A stretch of DNA of 64,000 bases, taken from positions 102,236 through 166,235 of the forward strand of contig DDCB01000017.1 in the NCBI GenBank assembly GCA_002335425.1, written 5' to 3'. Positions 31,054-40,310 of this stretch are shown here, piece after piece; positions within the stretch are counted from its first letter, which is position 1, and every line of letters starts with the position of its first letter. Origin of the DNA: Chthonomonas sp. UBA2017. Lineage in GTDB: Bacteria; Armatimonadota; Fimbriimonadia; Fimbriimonadales; Fimbriimonadaceae. The notes under the pieces are model-generated. The model saw only the letters and a program-made list of their open reading frames with translations, was not told where the DNA came from and made no database searches. Both the position numbers and the translations under genes were made by a program.

Positions 31054-34000
31054 CTATTTGCCCATTGACTTCAGAACTTCGATCGCTTTGTCCAGTTGAG
31101 GATCGCGGCCGGCGAGGAAGTCCTCGACCGTCAGATCGACCTTGAAGTCGGGCTGTTGGCCTTGGTTTTCCAGCGGTGAGCCGTCGAGTCGGAAAACGCC
31201 CGCCGTCGGCATGCGCGCCCCGGTGCCATCGACGAGCCCGAGTCCATACGTCCAGATCACGTAGCCTGGCGTGGGCATTCCCACGAGTTTGGCGAGCCCG
31301 CTTTGGCGCATGGCGTAGGGGAACATTTCGGCGTTCGAGAAGGACGTTTGGCTGTGCATCACCACCGTCGGGAGGTTCCAGCTTTGCGCAGGAGCAAGCT
31401 CGGCCACGTCGTCGCGACTACGATAGAACGAGTGCGGGCGGCGTTCGAGGATGTCGATGAGCCGGTCGGAGATGTTGCCGCCGCCGTTGTCGCGCACGTC
31501 GATGATGACGCCCTTTCGGCCTTGCGAGGCGAGCCAGACTTCGCGATTGAATCGATCAAAGTTTCCTTGCCCCATGCCTTGGATATGAACATAGGTCAGA
31601 GCCCCGTTTGACTTCGATTCGACGTAGGCCCTTCGCGCTTCGATCCGATTTCGATACTGAATCGCGCGAAAGGCGCCGCCCGAGAGGGCGCGATATTTGA
31701 CTTCGCGGGCACCCGACTTGCTGGGGGTTGCGCTCACGAGGAGCGTGACTTCGCGCCCGACTTGTTCATTCAGAACGTCGCGATAGAGAGCCTCGTCCAG
31801 GCGGATGTCTTTTCCGTTGATCGCCATGACGTACTCGCCCGGTCGAATTCGAGTCCGAGCGAAGCTACCGGGGGAGCCGGTGGGAACTTCGCGGACCCGG
31901 ATTCCCGGCCCTTGCCAGTCGTAGTCGTAGGTGAAGCCCAGGTGGGCCGACGATTGAGACCCGGGGTTCCCGCCTGCGGGCGACGTTTCGGTGTGAGAAG
32001 CCTCCAACTCGCCGACCATCGTCTCCAGGAGCTCGGAAAACTCATTGCGATGGCCGATGCTGGGGAGGAGCTTTTCGTAGCGAGTTTTGATCGCGGCCCA
32101 ATCGCGGCCGTGGAAATTGGAGTCGTAGAAGCTCCGGTTGAAGGCGCGCCAAAATTCGGTGAATGCGGCTCGCCACTCTCGGCGCAGATCGCGCGTCCAA
32201 TCGGCTCGGAAGGTGACCGGTGAGATCGGAAACTGCGGATTTCTCAAGGCGAGGATATTCGGCACTCCGCCTCGGACAAAGAACGCACTGGTGAAGTCGT
32301 CGCTGAAGTTCCAATCGCTGATGCCGCCGCCGCTGGTGATGCGGCGGAGTTCATCTCCGGCGTAATTGGCTCGCCAGAGATCGCCTTCTTGAACCAAGAA
32401 GAGGTCGCCGGTCGTCGGGTCGGGCCGGAAGGTTCCACTCCAAGGCGAGGAGACCAGTCGTCGGATGCGTCGGTCGATGCCGTCGAAGTCGATTTCGACT
32501 TTGGGCGTTTCCGTCGGCTTGACGAACTTCAAATCGAGCTCAGCCGGGAGGGCATCTTCGGCCTTGAGCGGCACGGCATAGATTCCGGGGCCTTCGCGAT
32601 CGCCCAGGAAGTAAAGGTACCGACCATCGCCCGACCAGCGCGGCGAGATATAGGTGCCGCTGAAAAGGTTGATCGCTTGTCGCGAGCCGGTTTTGAGGTT
32701 CGCAACCATCAGCATGGTGCCTTCTCGGTCCGTCGAACGCACGTAAGCGAGCCACTGCATATCCGGAGACAGGTCGTATTGCGGACTGCCGGCGAAGTTG
32801 AATTCTCCTGGGAATTCGAAGACCCGCTGAGGCCCGGTGTTCAGGTCGAGGGGGACCAGATAAAGCCCTCCCAAAGTGCCAGTTTGCCAATAGCTGATGC
32901 TCTTGCGATCGGGCGTGATGCGGGCCGACAGGATGTCGTTCGGCTGGGTGCTGACGAGCTTCACGCTCAAGTCCTCGGCGTTCAGCTGATAGAGTTGGTC
33001 GGCTCCTCCGCGGTCGCTGGTGAAGAAGAGCTGTTTGCCTTCGGGATGCCAGAAGACATCTTCATCGACGCCCGCCCAGTTCGTGAGCTGCCGAGCGTCG
33101 TCGGCATTGGGGCCTTTGCCTTTTTTCACGGGGACCAGCCAGAGCTCCCCTCGAACGGTAAAAGCAACTTGGTCGTTTTTCGGGCTCAGGGCGCCTTGGG
33201 ACGCCCCGGTCGTTAAGATCAGTCGCTGGTCGTACGTGACTTTGTCATCGAGGCTGGCGAAGACACTGATTTTGCGCGGGGTTTCACCCGGCTTCATCGT
33301 GTAGAGATCCCCTTCGTACTCAAACGCGATGCGAGGGGCGCTTCGCGCGGCGGTGAGATAGCGGACGCCGCCGCCCACATAGTTGGTCAGTCGGCGGGCC
33401 GACCCGTTCATGCCGATCTCGTAAATGTTGGGCGTTCGCGAGGCGTTGTCGATGAACTTAGTGAGCTTTTCGTCCACTCGGGGGGCGCTGGGGGTCTTTT
33501 CGCTGACGGTCACGCAGTAAATCTTGCCATCGGATCCGATCTGGTTCCAGAGGTGCTGGAAGCCGTTGCTTCTCAGGGTGCGGTGTTGCCGGGTCCGGGT
33601 CTCGAACCAGACCAGCTGCCGGGCGGCGGAACCTTCGTAGCGGGCACGTTGCAAGGGAAATCCGCTTCGGCCGAACAGGATGCCTTGGCTGTCTGCCGAC
33701 ATGATCGCGCCATCGAGGGCGAGATAGTCTCGAACCCGTTCTCGCATCTGTCCGGTCGTGGCATCGATGCTGACGATTCGGGGCCATTCGTCCTCTCGAC
33801 GGGCGGCCATCAGGAGCGATTTGCCGTCGGGCGTCCAGCTTGACGCGGCGTCGAATGCCGTCGACCAAGTGAGCCTTCGACTAGCGCCCCCTTCGCTTGG
33901 CACGAGGTAGATGTCGTTGTTGCCGTTGCGGTTGGTCGTGAAGCTGAGCCATTCGCCGTTCGGGGACCAAGCCGGGGCCTCGTCCATCTCGATGTGGTTG

Positions 34001-34203
34001 GTGACGGGGCGGGCCATGCCGCCTTCGCTTGAGGCCACCCAGATGTCCCCCTGATAGACGAAGGCGAGCTTCTGGCCATCCGGGCTCAGGGCGAGCTGGC
34101 GAGCTCCCACGAGCGGGGTCGGAGCATCCTTGACGGGTTGGGCACTTCCCCACGAGCCGACCGTCGCCAAGAGTGCCACGCAAATCCAAGGTCGAATGAT
34201 CAT
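31054..34203 (-). CDS. Tricorn-like S41 protease with N-terminal beta-propeller
   Basis: This is a 1049-residue exported protein. From ATG 34203 it has a signal peptide (M-I-I-R-P-W-I-C-V-A-L-L-A ending S-A-Q). Residues about 30-330 and 350-620 hold WD40-like/PD40 propeller blades (Q-L-A-L-S-P-D-G-Q-K-L-A-F-V; A-W-S-P-N-G-E-W-L-S-F). A helical C1 region with E-A-S-H-T-E-T carries the Ser-His pair typical of tricorn. A PDZ domain (I-R-P-G-E-Y-V-M-A-I-N-G-K-D-I) follows, then an S41 catalytic core with V-R-D-N-G-G-G-N-I-S-D and the nucleophile in Q-T-S-F-S-N-A-E-M-F. It would degrade peptides in the periplasm. A start at 34308 is rejected for lack of signal-peptide logic. Confidence 0.93.
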   Translation of the reverse strand: MIIRPWICVALLATVGSWGSAQPVKDAPTPLVGARQLALSPDGQKLAFVYQGDIWVASSEGGMARPVTNHIEMDEAPAWSPNGEWLSFTTNRNGNNDIYLVPSEGGASRRLTWSTAFDAASSWTPDGKSLLMAARREDEWPRIVSIDATTGQMRERVRDYLALDGAIMSADSQGILFGRSGFPLQRARYEGSAARQLVWFETRTRQHRTLRSNGFQHLWNQIGSDGKIYCVTVSEKTPSAPRVDEKLTKFIDNASRTPNIYEIGMNGSARRLTNYVGGGVRYLTAARSAPRIAFEYEGDLYTMKPGETPRKISVFASLDDKVTYDQRLILTTGASQGALSPKNDQVAFTVRGELWLVPVKKGKGPNADDARQLTNWAGVDEDVFWHPEGKQLFFTSDRGGADQLYQLNAEDLSVKLVSTQPNDILSARITPDRKSISYWQTGTLGGLYLVPLDLNTGPQRVFEFPGEFNFAGSPQYDLSPDMQWLAYVRSTDREGTMLMVANLKTGSRQAINLFSGTYISPRWSGDGRYLYFLGDREGPGIYAVPLKAEDALPAELDLKFVKPTETPKVEIDFDGIDRRIRRLVSSPWSGTFRPDPTTGDLFLVQEGDLWRANYAGDELRRITSGGGISDWNFSDDFTSAFFVRGGVPNILALRNPQFPISPVTFRADWTRDLRREWRAAFTEFWRAFNRSFYDSNFHGRDWAAIKTRYEKLLPSIGHRNEFSELLETMVGELEASHTETSPAGGNPGSQSSAHLGFTYDYDWQGPGIRVREVPTGSPGSFARTRIRPGEYVMAINGKDIRLDEALYRDVLNEQVGREVTLLVSATPSKSGAREVKYRALSGGAFRAIQYRNRIEARRAYVESKSNGALTYVHIQGMGQGNFDRFNREVWLASQGRKGVIIDVRDNGGGNISDRLIDILERRPHSFYRSRDDVAELAPAQSWNLPTVVMHSQTSFSNAEMFPYAMRQSGLAKLVGMPTPGYVIWTYGLGLVDGTGARMPTAGVFRLDGSPLENQGQQPDFKVDLTVEDFLAGRDPQLDKAIEVLKSMGK
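31079..31130. repeat. 52-bp perfect direct repeat, copy B
   Basis: Identical to 29214-29265. This copy is inside the 3' end of the intact protease gene and marks the other edge of the cassette. Confidence 0.9.
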
Positions 34204-34328
34204 CCTTTTCACCTTACCGCACGGACCCGCCGGATCACGATGGCGGAAGGAAAAGGGGGCCGACTTGCCGAGGAATGTGCCCAGTGACCCTCGGCCCCCA
34301 GGCAGCAAACCCGGTAACCTTAGAGGGA

Positions 34329-36284
34329 ATGGCCAAAGCGTTCTTTGTCACGACCCCGATCTACTATGTCAACGGCGATCCCCATGTGGGAACGACCCTG
34401 ACGACGGTTGTGGCCGACGTCGTCGCTCGATACCATCGCGCCCGCGGAGAAAAGGTCGTCTATCTGACGGGGACGGACGAGAATGGGACGAAGGTCGCCG
34501 AAGCGGCCGCTTCCCAAGGCAAGACCGCCCAAGAGTGGGTGGACTTCATGAGCCAAAAGTTCATCGACGTCTTCGACCAGATGAACGTGTCCGCTGATGT
34601 CTTCATGCGGACGACTTCGGAGCAACACCATCGAACGGTGCAGGCCCTTTTCAGCAAACTCCAAGAGAACGGACACATCTACCTGGACAAGTACTCAGGT
34701 TGGTACGACGTCTCGTCGGAGTCGTTCGTTCGCGAGTCTGACCTTGTGGACGGCAAGAGTCCGGAGGGCAATGAGGTCCGATGGGTCGAGGAAGAGAATT
34801 GGTTCTTTCGGCTGAGCGCGTTCGGGGAGCCTCTACTCAGACACGCGGAGGCAAACCCTGAATTCTGGATGCCCGAGTCCCGAAGGAATGAAGTCGTCAG
34901 CTTTGTTCGTTCGGGCCTGCGAGACATGTGCGTGACTCGGGCCAATTCCGGCTGGGGAATCCCGGTGCCGGGCGATTCGAGCAAGGTGATTTACGTCTGG
35001 TTTGACGCGCTGATCAACTACCTGAGCGCGAGCGGCTGGCCCGATAACCCAGACTGGGAGGAGCTCTGGCCGGCGGACGTTCACCTGATGGCCAAGGAGA
35101 TTTTTACTCGGTTTCACGCGACGCTCTGGCCCGCGATGCTCATGGGGGCGGAGCTGCCGCTTCCTCGGCAGATCGTCGCCCACGGTTGGTTCAATTTTGG
35201 CGACGAAAAGATGAGCAAGAGCAAGGGGAACGTCATTGAGCCCTTGGAGCTGGCGGACGAGATCGTTTTCAAGACGTCGGCCCGACCAGAGATTGCCCGC
35301 GATGCGGTTCGACACGCCCTGATCGCCTTGATGCCCTACGAAGGCGACTCGAACTTCACTCGCGACGAAGTGGATCGGCGATACAACGCCGACCTGGCGA
35401 ACGATCTGGGCAACGCCCTCAACCGGACCCTGGCGATGATGCACAAGTTCGTTGACGGCGAGATCCAATCGGCTCTGCCGCTTCCCATCGCGGTGGAGCA
35501 AGTCACTCGGGCCAAGCAGGCGTTCGAGCAAGCCATGGCGGAATTTCGCGTGAATTCCGCGCTGGAGGCGGCCCTCGAACTCCCTAGATTTCTGAACAAG
35601 TTTATCGACGACCACAAGCCGTGGGACCTGGCGAAGAACCAAGACCCGTCGCTCGCAGGAGTGATGAACTCGATGATCTTCATGCTCCAAGCGGCGGCCA
35701 CGCTCCTCGATCCGGTGATGCCGACCGCCTGCGCCGAGATTCGCCGCCAACTTGCCGGCAAGCCGACGCCGCCTTTGGCGTGGGAGAGCATGGATCAACC
35801 CGCCACTCTCATCGCCGGAGTCAAAGTGGCCACGCCCGAACCGATTTTCCCTCGAATCGACCCCAAGAAGAAAGCCGAAATGGAAGCGACCCAGAAACCG
35901 ACCCCCGAGCCTGTTGCCGCCCCCGAAAAACCGAAGAAAGCCAAGTTTGAGCCGCCGGAATCGATCACGATCGAGGACTTTATGAAGGTCAGCCTCAAGG
36001 TGGCCCGAGTCTTGGAAGCTGAGCCCGTCGAAGGGAGCTCGAAGTTATTGAAGCTTCAAGTGATGATCGGAGAAGAGAAGCGACAGATTCTCGCTGGAAT
36101 CCAGAAGAACTACACGCCGATGGACCTCATTGGTCGGCAGGTGATTGTGGTGGCTAACTTAAAACCGGCCAAGCTCATGGGCCTGGAATCGCAAGGCATG
36201 GTCCTGGCCGCCGACGGCCCCGAGGGCTCGGCCATCTTGTTGCAACCCGAAAGCGAAGCGCCGGAAGGGACGTCGGTCCACTGA
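34329..36284 (+). CDS. metG: Methionyl-tRNA synthetase
   Basis: This is a 651-residue class I tRNA synthetase. The ATP-binding HIGH-type motif is in Y-V-N-G-D-P-H-V-G-T-T-L-T-T (about residues 13-26) and the KMSKS loop is exact in E-K-M-S-K-S-K-G-N (about 295-303). The first residues V-T-T-P-I-Y-Y-V-N are typical of the zinc-free MetG subgroup, and the connective peptide lacks the four-Cys knuckles. After an Ala/Pro/Lys-rich linker (about residues 515-545) comes an EMAP/Trbp111-like tRNA-binding OB domain ending Q-P-E-S-E-A-P-E-G-T-S-V. ATG 34329 is preferred over 34275, which adds a non-conserved leader. A TAACCT (34314-34319) may be the -10 box. Confidence 0.97.
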   Translation: MAKAFFVTTPIYYVNGDPHVGTTLTTVVADVVARYHRARGEKVVYLTGTDENGTKVAEAAASQGKTAQEWVDFMSQKFIDVFDQMNVSADVFMRTTSEQHHRTVQALFSKLQENGHIYLDKYSGWYDVSSESFVRESDLVDGKSPEGNEVRWVEEENWFFRLSAFGEPLLRHAEANPEFWMPESRRNEVVSFVRSGLRDMCVTRANSGWGIPVPGDSSKVIYVWFDALINYLSASGWPDNPDWEELWPADVHLMAKEIFTRFHATLWPAMLMGAELPLPRQIVAHGWFNFGDEKMSKSKGNVIEPLELADEIVFKTSARPEIARDAVRHALIALMPYEGDSNFTRDEVDRRYNADLANDLGNALNRTLAMMHKFVDGEIQSALPLPIAVEQVTRAKQAFEQAMAEFRVNSALEAALELPRFLNKFIDDHKPWDLAKNQDPSLAGVMNSMIFMLQAAATLLDPVMPTACAEIRRQLAGKPTPPLAWESMDQPATLIAGVKVATPEPIFPRIDPKKKAEMEATQKPTPEPVAAPEKPKKAKFEPPESITIEDFMKVSLKVARVLEAEPVEGSSKLLKLQVMIGEEKRQILAGIQKNYTPMDLIGRQVIVVANLKPAKLMGLESQGMVLAADGPEGSAILLQPESEAPEGTSVH

Positions 36285-36429
36285 TTGACTTCGCGCGAGC
36301 AAGGTCTAAAGGCCCGGATTTTCAAGAATCCGACTGTTTGGGATGGTTCGCGCGTCTAAGAGAGTAGCAGTTATTCAACATGAAGAAACGGGTCGGATTT
36401 TTTAGTGGCGCCGAGGGGTTTGCTCTGGG

Positions 36430-37572
36430 ATGAGCGAGTTGAGCATCTTGAGCCAGCTTGGGCTGGAATGGGTTGAGCTGGATTCGGCAGGCTCGGTCGT
36501 TCGGTCATCCTTCGGAATGGAGGGTGGCTCGGAGCAGCTTCGGACTTCGACCGAACTGAACAAGGCCCTCGAACTCCCGCTGCGGCCGTTCGTGATCGAA
36601 GAGAACTTCAGCTTCCTGCACGGGCAGCGAGCACGTTGTCGCGGCCGGCAGGCCGATCCAGATCGGTTCGTGCTGGTTTTTGAACCGGTCGCTGAGCCCA
36701 CACCGACTCCCACGCGGCCGCTCCTGAACCGAATTCGCGAACTTGAGTTCATCATCCACCATCTGCGCCAAGGCATCTGGAGACTCGGGCCGGATGGAAC
36801 GATCCTGGAGGTCAATCCGTTCATGGCCGAATGGCTCGAAACGAGCCCGGGGCGGCTCCTGGGGCAAAAGGCGCAAGAGTATCGTCGTGAAGACCTGACG
36901 AACCTCGACGCAGCTCGGGCAGGACGTTACGAGGCCGAGTTCATCACCGCGAGCGGGCAGGTTCGCCGGGCGATTGTCACTCACGCTTCGGTTTTGGGGC
37001 CACGACAAGAGCTGTTGGGATCGGTCGAATTGGTCACCGATATGACGGCCGAACACGCCCTGCGCCGGCAGCTCGTTCAGGAAGTCAATCGGATGCAGTC
37101 CCTCGCGCATCTCGATCCGCTCACCCAAGTGGGCAATCGCCGGGCCTTTGATCTGGCTTTGTCGAAGGCAGAGAGCGGGTCAGATCGGAACTTCGGCGTG
37201 ATTTTGGTCGACTTGGATGACCTGAAGCAGATCAACGATAGCCTGGGTCATGAGGCAGGAGACCAGGCGATTCTGGCCTTCACTCAGCTCCTGAAAGATT
37301 CGGTGCGCCCAGACGATCTCGTCGCTCGACTCGGAGGGGATGAGTTCTGCATCTTGGTCCAAGGTGTCCGGCCCGAAGAGCTCGACGCGATGGGCGAGCG
37401 GATGCAGGCCAAACTGCGAGTTCGAGTTGCGGTCGAGGGCTCCGATGTTGAGTTGAGCGCGAGTGTCGGTTGGGCTCATCGGAGCCAGACCGAGCGACTC
37501 CTGAACTCCGCCGACGCGAAGATGTACCGCACCAAACGACGCGGCCAGAAAGGTCACCCCGAACTCTTGTAG
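36430..37572 (+). CDS. PAS-GGDEF diguanylate cyclase
   Basis: This 380-residue cytoplasmic enzyme probably makes cyclic di-GMP. A first, poorly conserved sensory region (about residues 1-100) precedes a PAS domain (about 108-210) with L-R-Q-G-I-W-R-L-G-P-D-G-T-I-L-E-V-N and E-F-I-T-A-S-G-Q-V-R-R. The GGDEF domain (about 235-375) has D-P-L-T-Q-V-G-N-R-R-A-F at its start and an intact G-G-D-E-F near residue 300. An R-x-x-D inhibitory site (R-P-D-D) sits five residues before it, so the enzyme should be active and subject to product inhibition. No membrane helix and no EAL domain are seen. The gene is isolated between metG and a divergent lyase. Confidence 0.92.
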   Translation: MSELSILSQLGLEWVELDSAGSVVRSSFGMEGGSEQLRTSTELNKALELPLRPFVIEENFSFLHGQRARCRGRQADPDRFVLVFEPVAEPTPTPTRPLLNRIRELEFIIHHLRQGIWRLGPDGTILEVNPFMAEWLETSPGRLLGQKAQEYRREDLTNLDAARAGRYEAEFITASGQVRRAIVTHASVLGPRQELLGSVELVTDMTAEHALRRQLVQEVNRMQSLAHLDPLTQVGNRRAFDLALSKAESGSDRNFGVILVDLDDLKQINDSLGHEAGDQAILAFTQLLKDSVRPDDLVARLGGDEFCILVQGVRPEELDAMGERMQAKLRVRVAVEGSDVELSASVGWAHRSQTERLLNSADAKMYRTKRRGQKGHPELL

Positions 37573-37581
37573 ATCGGGTTC

Positions 37582-38472
37582 TTATCCTTTGCCGACTTCG
37601 GCCCAGGTGATATCTTGGTCGCCGTAGGCGTTGTAATCGATCGTCGCATAGAGTTCGGCTCGCGTGCGCATCCGGTCCATCCAACCGGCCTGGGTGCCCG
37701 TTTCAAGAAGATCGCCGTAAAACTCTTCGAGGCTCTTGAGCATCACGCGCAAGGCGGTGACCGGGAAGATCACCATGTTGTAACCGAGCTCTTGGAATCG
37801 GCTCGCCGAGATCAATGGGGTCTTCCCAAACTCGGTCATGTTGGCCAGGAGCGGCCCTTCGACCGCTGCGCGGAACTCGGCAAACTCAGCCTCGCTCTGG
37901 AGCCCTTCGGGAAAGATCGCGTCGGCTCCTGCGTCCACGTAGCGACGGGCCCGTTCGATCGAACCCGCCAAGCCTTCCAGGGCGCGGGCATCGGTCCGGG
38001 CGCAGATGATGAAACTCGAGTCGCGTTTGGCATCGACGGCCGCACGAATCTTGGACGCCATCTGTCCAGCCTCGATCACCTCTTTGCCATCCAAATGGCC
38101 GCACCGCTTGGGGCTGACTTGATCTTCGAGGTGAATGCCCGCCAGGCCGGCTCGCTCCATTTCGATCACCGTCCGAACGGTGTTCCAAGTTTCGCCGAAG
38201 CCCGTGTCGGCATCACTCAAGATCGGGACGGGTGCCACTTGACAAATCCGAGCCGCTTGCCCGGCCAATTCGTCGAGTGTGATCAACGCGATGTCGGGCA
38301 CGCCGAGCAGCGCATTGGTCGTGGCACCCCCACTGATGTAGAGTGAGCGAGCCCCTTGGCGATACGCGGCGACGGCGCTCAGGGCGTTGAAGACGCCGGG
38401 CATCACGACGATGCCTTCGCTCATTTGACGTCGCAGCTCGGCACCGGGCGAGAGGAGAGGGGCTTGGATCAT
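37582..38472 (-). CDS. prpB: Methylisocitrate lyase / PEP mutase-family lyase
   Basis: This is a 296-residue TIM-barrel enzyme. ATG 38472 is chosen over the TTG at 38523, which would overlap the start of the divergent TPR gene. The active-site segment S-P-K-R-C-G-H-L-D-G-K-E-V is the isocitrate-lyase-type loop with the catalytic Cys. The metal-binding D-A-D-T-G-F-G is at about residue 70 and I-H-L-E-D-Q-V precedes the loop. The length suits PrpB, which splits 2-methylisocitrate into pyruvate and succinate in propionate breakdown. Oxaloacetate hydrolase or phosphonate-related functions in the same family remain possible, because no prpC/prpD genes are next to it. Confidence 0.85.
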   Translation of the reverse strand: MIQAPLLSPGAELRRQMSEGIVVMPGVFNALSAVAAYRQGARSLYISGGATTNALLGVPDIALITLDELAGQAARICQVAPVPILSDADTGFGETWNTVRTVIEMERAGLAGIHLEDQVSPKRCGHLDGKEVIEAGQMASKIRAAVDAKRDSSFIICARTDARALEGLAGSIERARRYVDAGADAIFPEGLQSEAEFAEFRAAVEGPLLANMTEFGKTPLISASRFQELGYNMVIFPVTALRVMLKSLEEFYGDLLETGTQAGWMDRMRTRAELYATIDYNAYGDQDITWAEVGKG

Positions 38473-38522
38473 CTCTTTCAACGTACCCGACCTCGGCCCG
38501 TTTTCGGAGAAAATAGACGACA

Positions 38523-40277
38523 ATGACCGACCCGATCCAAATTGCCGATGAAGCGCGGCTTCTGATTCAGCGGAACCAACATGACGCTGCGCTCAAGCTG
38601 TTGGTGCGAGCTCGGCAGAAGTTCCCGAAGGACCCGGAGCTGGCTTATCGACTCGGCGTCGTCTTGATGGAGACCGGCAGGACTCCAGAAGCCTTGCGTT
38701 TGGCCCAAGACCACGTTCGTGGGAATCCGAATCATTACGACCTGAATTACCTCTTGGGCCGGGCCCAAATGGCGAATCAGGACCATGCATCCGCCCGGCA
38801 GACGTTTCTACATTGCAGTCAACTGGAGCCTGAAAGTCCGGCGGTTTGGATCAGCCTCTCCGGAGCGCAATGGATGTTGGGGCAGGCCGACGAATCGATG
38901 GCGTCGCTCGAACACGCGGTTCAGTTGGCCCCGGAGAACAAAGATGCGGTCGTCCACCTCAATCGGCGAAGGCTGGATTTTGGGCTTTGCGAAGATGCGC
39001 TGAACGGGATGATCGAGGCGTATCATCGGGGGCTCCGCGACGAGAACTTTATGAGCCTCTTACTGCTGGGGCTTCACTATCCGCACGGGGTCTCCCCCGA
39101 GGAGATTTGGGAATGGCATCAGAAGTTCGGCGAGATCATGCGACCGAGGGTTCGTGAGCTTCGATGGGACGGCCTTCGCGATCCCGATCGACCCTTGCGG
39201 ATCGGCTGGCTGACGCACGACTTTTATCGCCATTCGGTGACGTTCTTTCTCCGGCCCATCTTGGAGCATCTGCCTTCGGATGAGTTTGAGCATACGGTCT
39301 ATCACTACCCGCTGAAAACTGACGCCACGACCGAAGAGCTGAAAAAGAAGGTGAAGAGATATCGCCTGCTCGACCGGGTGCACGTCGTCGACTTGGCCCA
39401 GATGATCCAGAACGACCAGATCGACGTCTTGGTGGACCTGATGGGGCACACCCGGCTGGGCTCGTTCAGTTTGTTTCCACTGCGCCCAGCCCCGGTCTCG
39501 ATCTCCATGATCGGATATCCGGATACGACTGGGGTGCCGGGGGTCGATTACCGCTTGGTGGACTCCATCACCGATCCTCCCGGTTCTGAGCGATTTGCAT
39601 CCGAGACTCTTGTTCGAATGCCTGAGTGCTTCTTGTGCTTTGCGCCGCCGCCGGACGTCCCCGAGCCCCAACAAAATCGAACCGGGCCGATCACTTTCGG
39701 CAGCTTTAACGCGATCTTCAAGCTCAATCGAGTGGTCCTCAACACGTGGGCGTCGATCTTGGCGTCTGCTCCGGATTCCCGGATGCTCATCAAGGCCCGC
39801 GGGTTGGAAGTGGATCCCATTCGAGATCGACTTTGGGCGGTTTTTCGCGATCACGGAGTCAGCCCAGATCGAGTCGAACTCCGGGGATTCGAAGCCGACG
39901 CCATCGACCATTTGCGACTCTATGATGAGGTCGATCTGGTTCTGGACTCTTTCCCCTACAACGGGACGACCACGACCTGCGAAGCGCTCATGATGGGCGT
40001 TCCCGTCCTGACGACTTGGGGAGTTCACCACGCGAGTCGGGTGAGCGCGTCGCTCCTTTCTGCGACCGGACTCGGCGAATTCATCTGTGAGAACGAGGAC
40101 GAATATCAGGCCCGAGCGGTTGAATACGCCCGCAATCCTGCGTCGATCCGGCAGTTTCGCTCCAGCTTGCCGAGCCAGTTTCGGCAAGGCCCCGTCTGTG
40201 ATGGTCCGGCTTATGCGCGAGCCTTGGCGAACGAAGTGAGAAAAATGTGGAAAACTTTCTGTATTTCTCACCCCTGA
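38523..40277 (+). CDS. TPR plus O-GlcNAc-transferase-like glycosyltransferase, paralogue 2
   Basis: This 584-residue protein has the same plan as the one at 21341-23119: N-terminal TPRs (about residues 1-165, e.g. L-A-Y-R-L-G-V-V-L-M-E-T-G-R-T-P-E-A) and a GT41-like catalytic half. Motifs include L-R-I-G-W-L-T-H-D-F-Y-R-H-S-V-T-F-F, D-V-L-V-D-L-M-G-H-T-R-L-G, M-I-G-Y-P-D-T-T-G and D-S-F-P-Y-N-G-T-T-T-T-C-E-A-L-M-M-G-V-P-V-L-T. The Y-N-G-T variant is shared with the third paralogue but differs from Y-H-G-T in the first. It is probably cytoplasmic and modifies proteins, although targets are unknown. It ends 33 bp before sbcD. Confidence 0.9.
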   Translation: MTDPIQIADEARLLIQRNQHDAALKLLVRARQKFPKDPELAYRLGVVLMETGRTPEALRLAQDHVRGNPNHYDLNYLLGRAQMANQDHASARQTFLHCSQLEPESPAVWISLSGAQWMLGQADESMASLEHAVQLAPENKDAVVHLNRRRLDFGLCEDALNGMIEAYHRGLRDENFMSLLLLGLHYPHGVSPEEIWEWHQKFGEIMRPRVRELRWDGLRDPDRPLRIGWLTHDFYRHSVTFFLRPILEHLPSDEFEHTVYHYPLKTDATTEELKKKVKRYRLLDRVHVVDLAQMIQNDQIDVLVDLMGHTRLGSFSLFPLRPAPVSISMIGYPDTTGVPGVDYRLVDSITDPPGSERFASETLVRMPECFLCFAPPPDVPEPQQNRTGPITFGSFNAIFKLNRVVLNTWASILASAPDSRMLIKARGLEVDPIRDRLWAVFRDHGVSPDRVELRGFEADAIDHLRLYDEVDLVLDSFPYNGTTTTCEALMMGVPVLTTWGVHHASRVSASLLSATGLGEFICENEDEYQARAVEYARNPASIRQFRSSLPSQFRQGPVCDGPAYARALANEVRKMWKTFCISHP

Positions 40278-40295
40278 AGTGCATCATACGTATAC

Positions 40296-40301
40296 TATAA
40301 T
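40296..40301 (+). promoter_or_regulatory. Consensus -10 box of sbcDC
   Basis: TATAAT lies 9 bp before the ATG of sbcD at 40311, with a poor -35 region. The transcript would begin within about three bases of the start codon. Confidence 0.5.
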
Positions 40302-40310
40302 GAGACAAGC

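Noticed and set aside
36315..36332. Hairpin CGGATT/AATCCG as metG terminator
   Set aside because: Only 6 bp and no following T run; cannot be supported as an intrinsic terminator.
39060..40271. 403-residue minus-strand open frame
   Set aside because: Antisense shadow of the second TPR-OGT gene with no recognisable domain.
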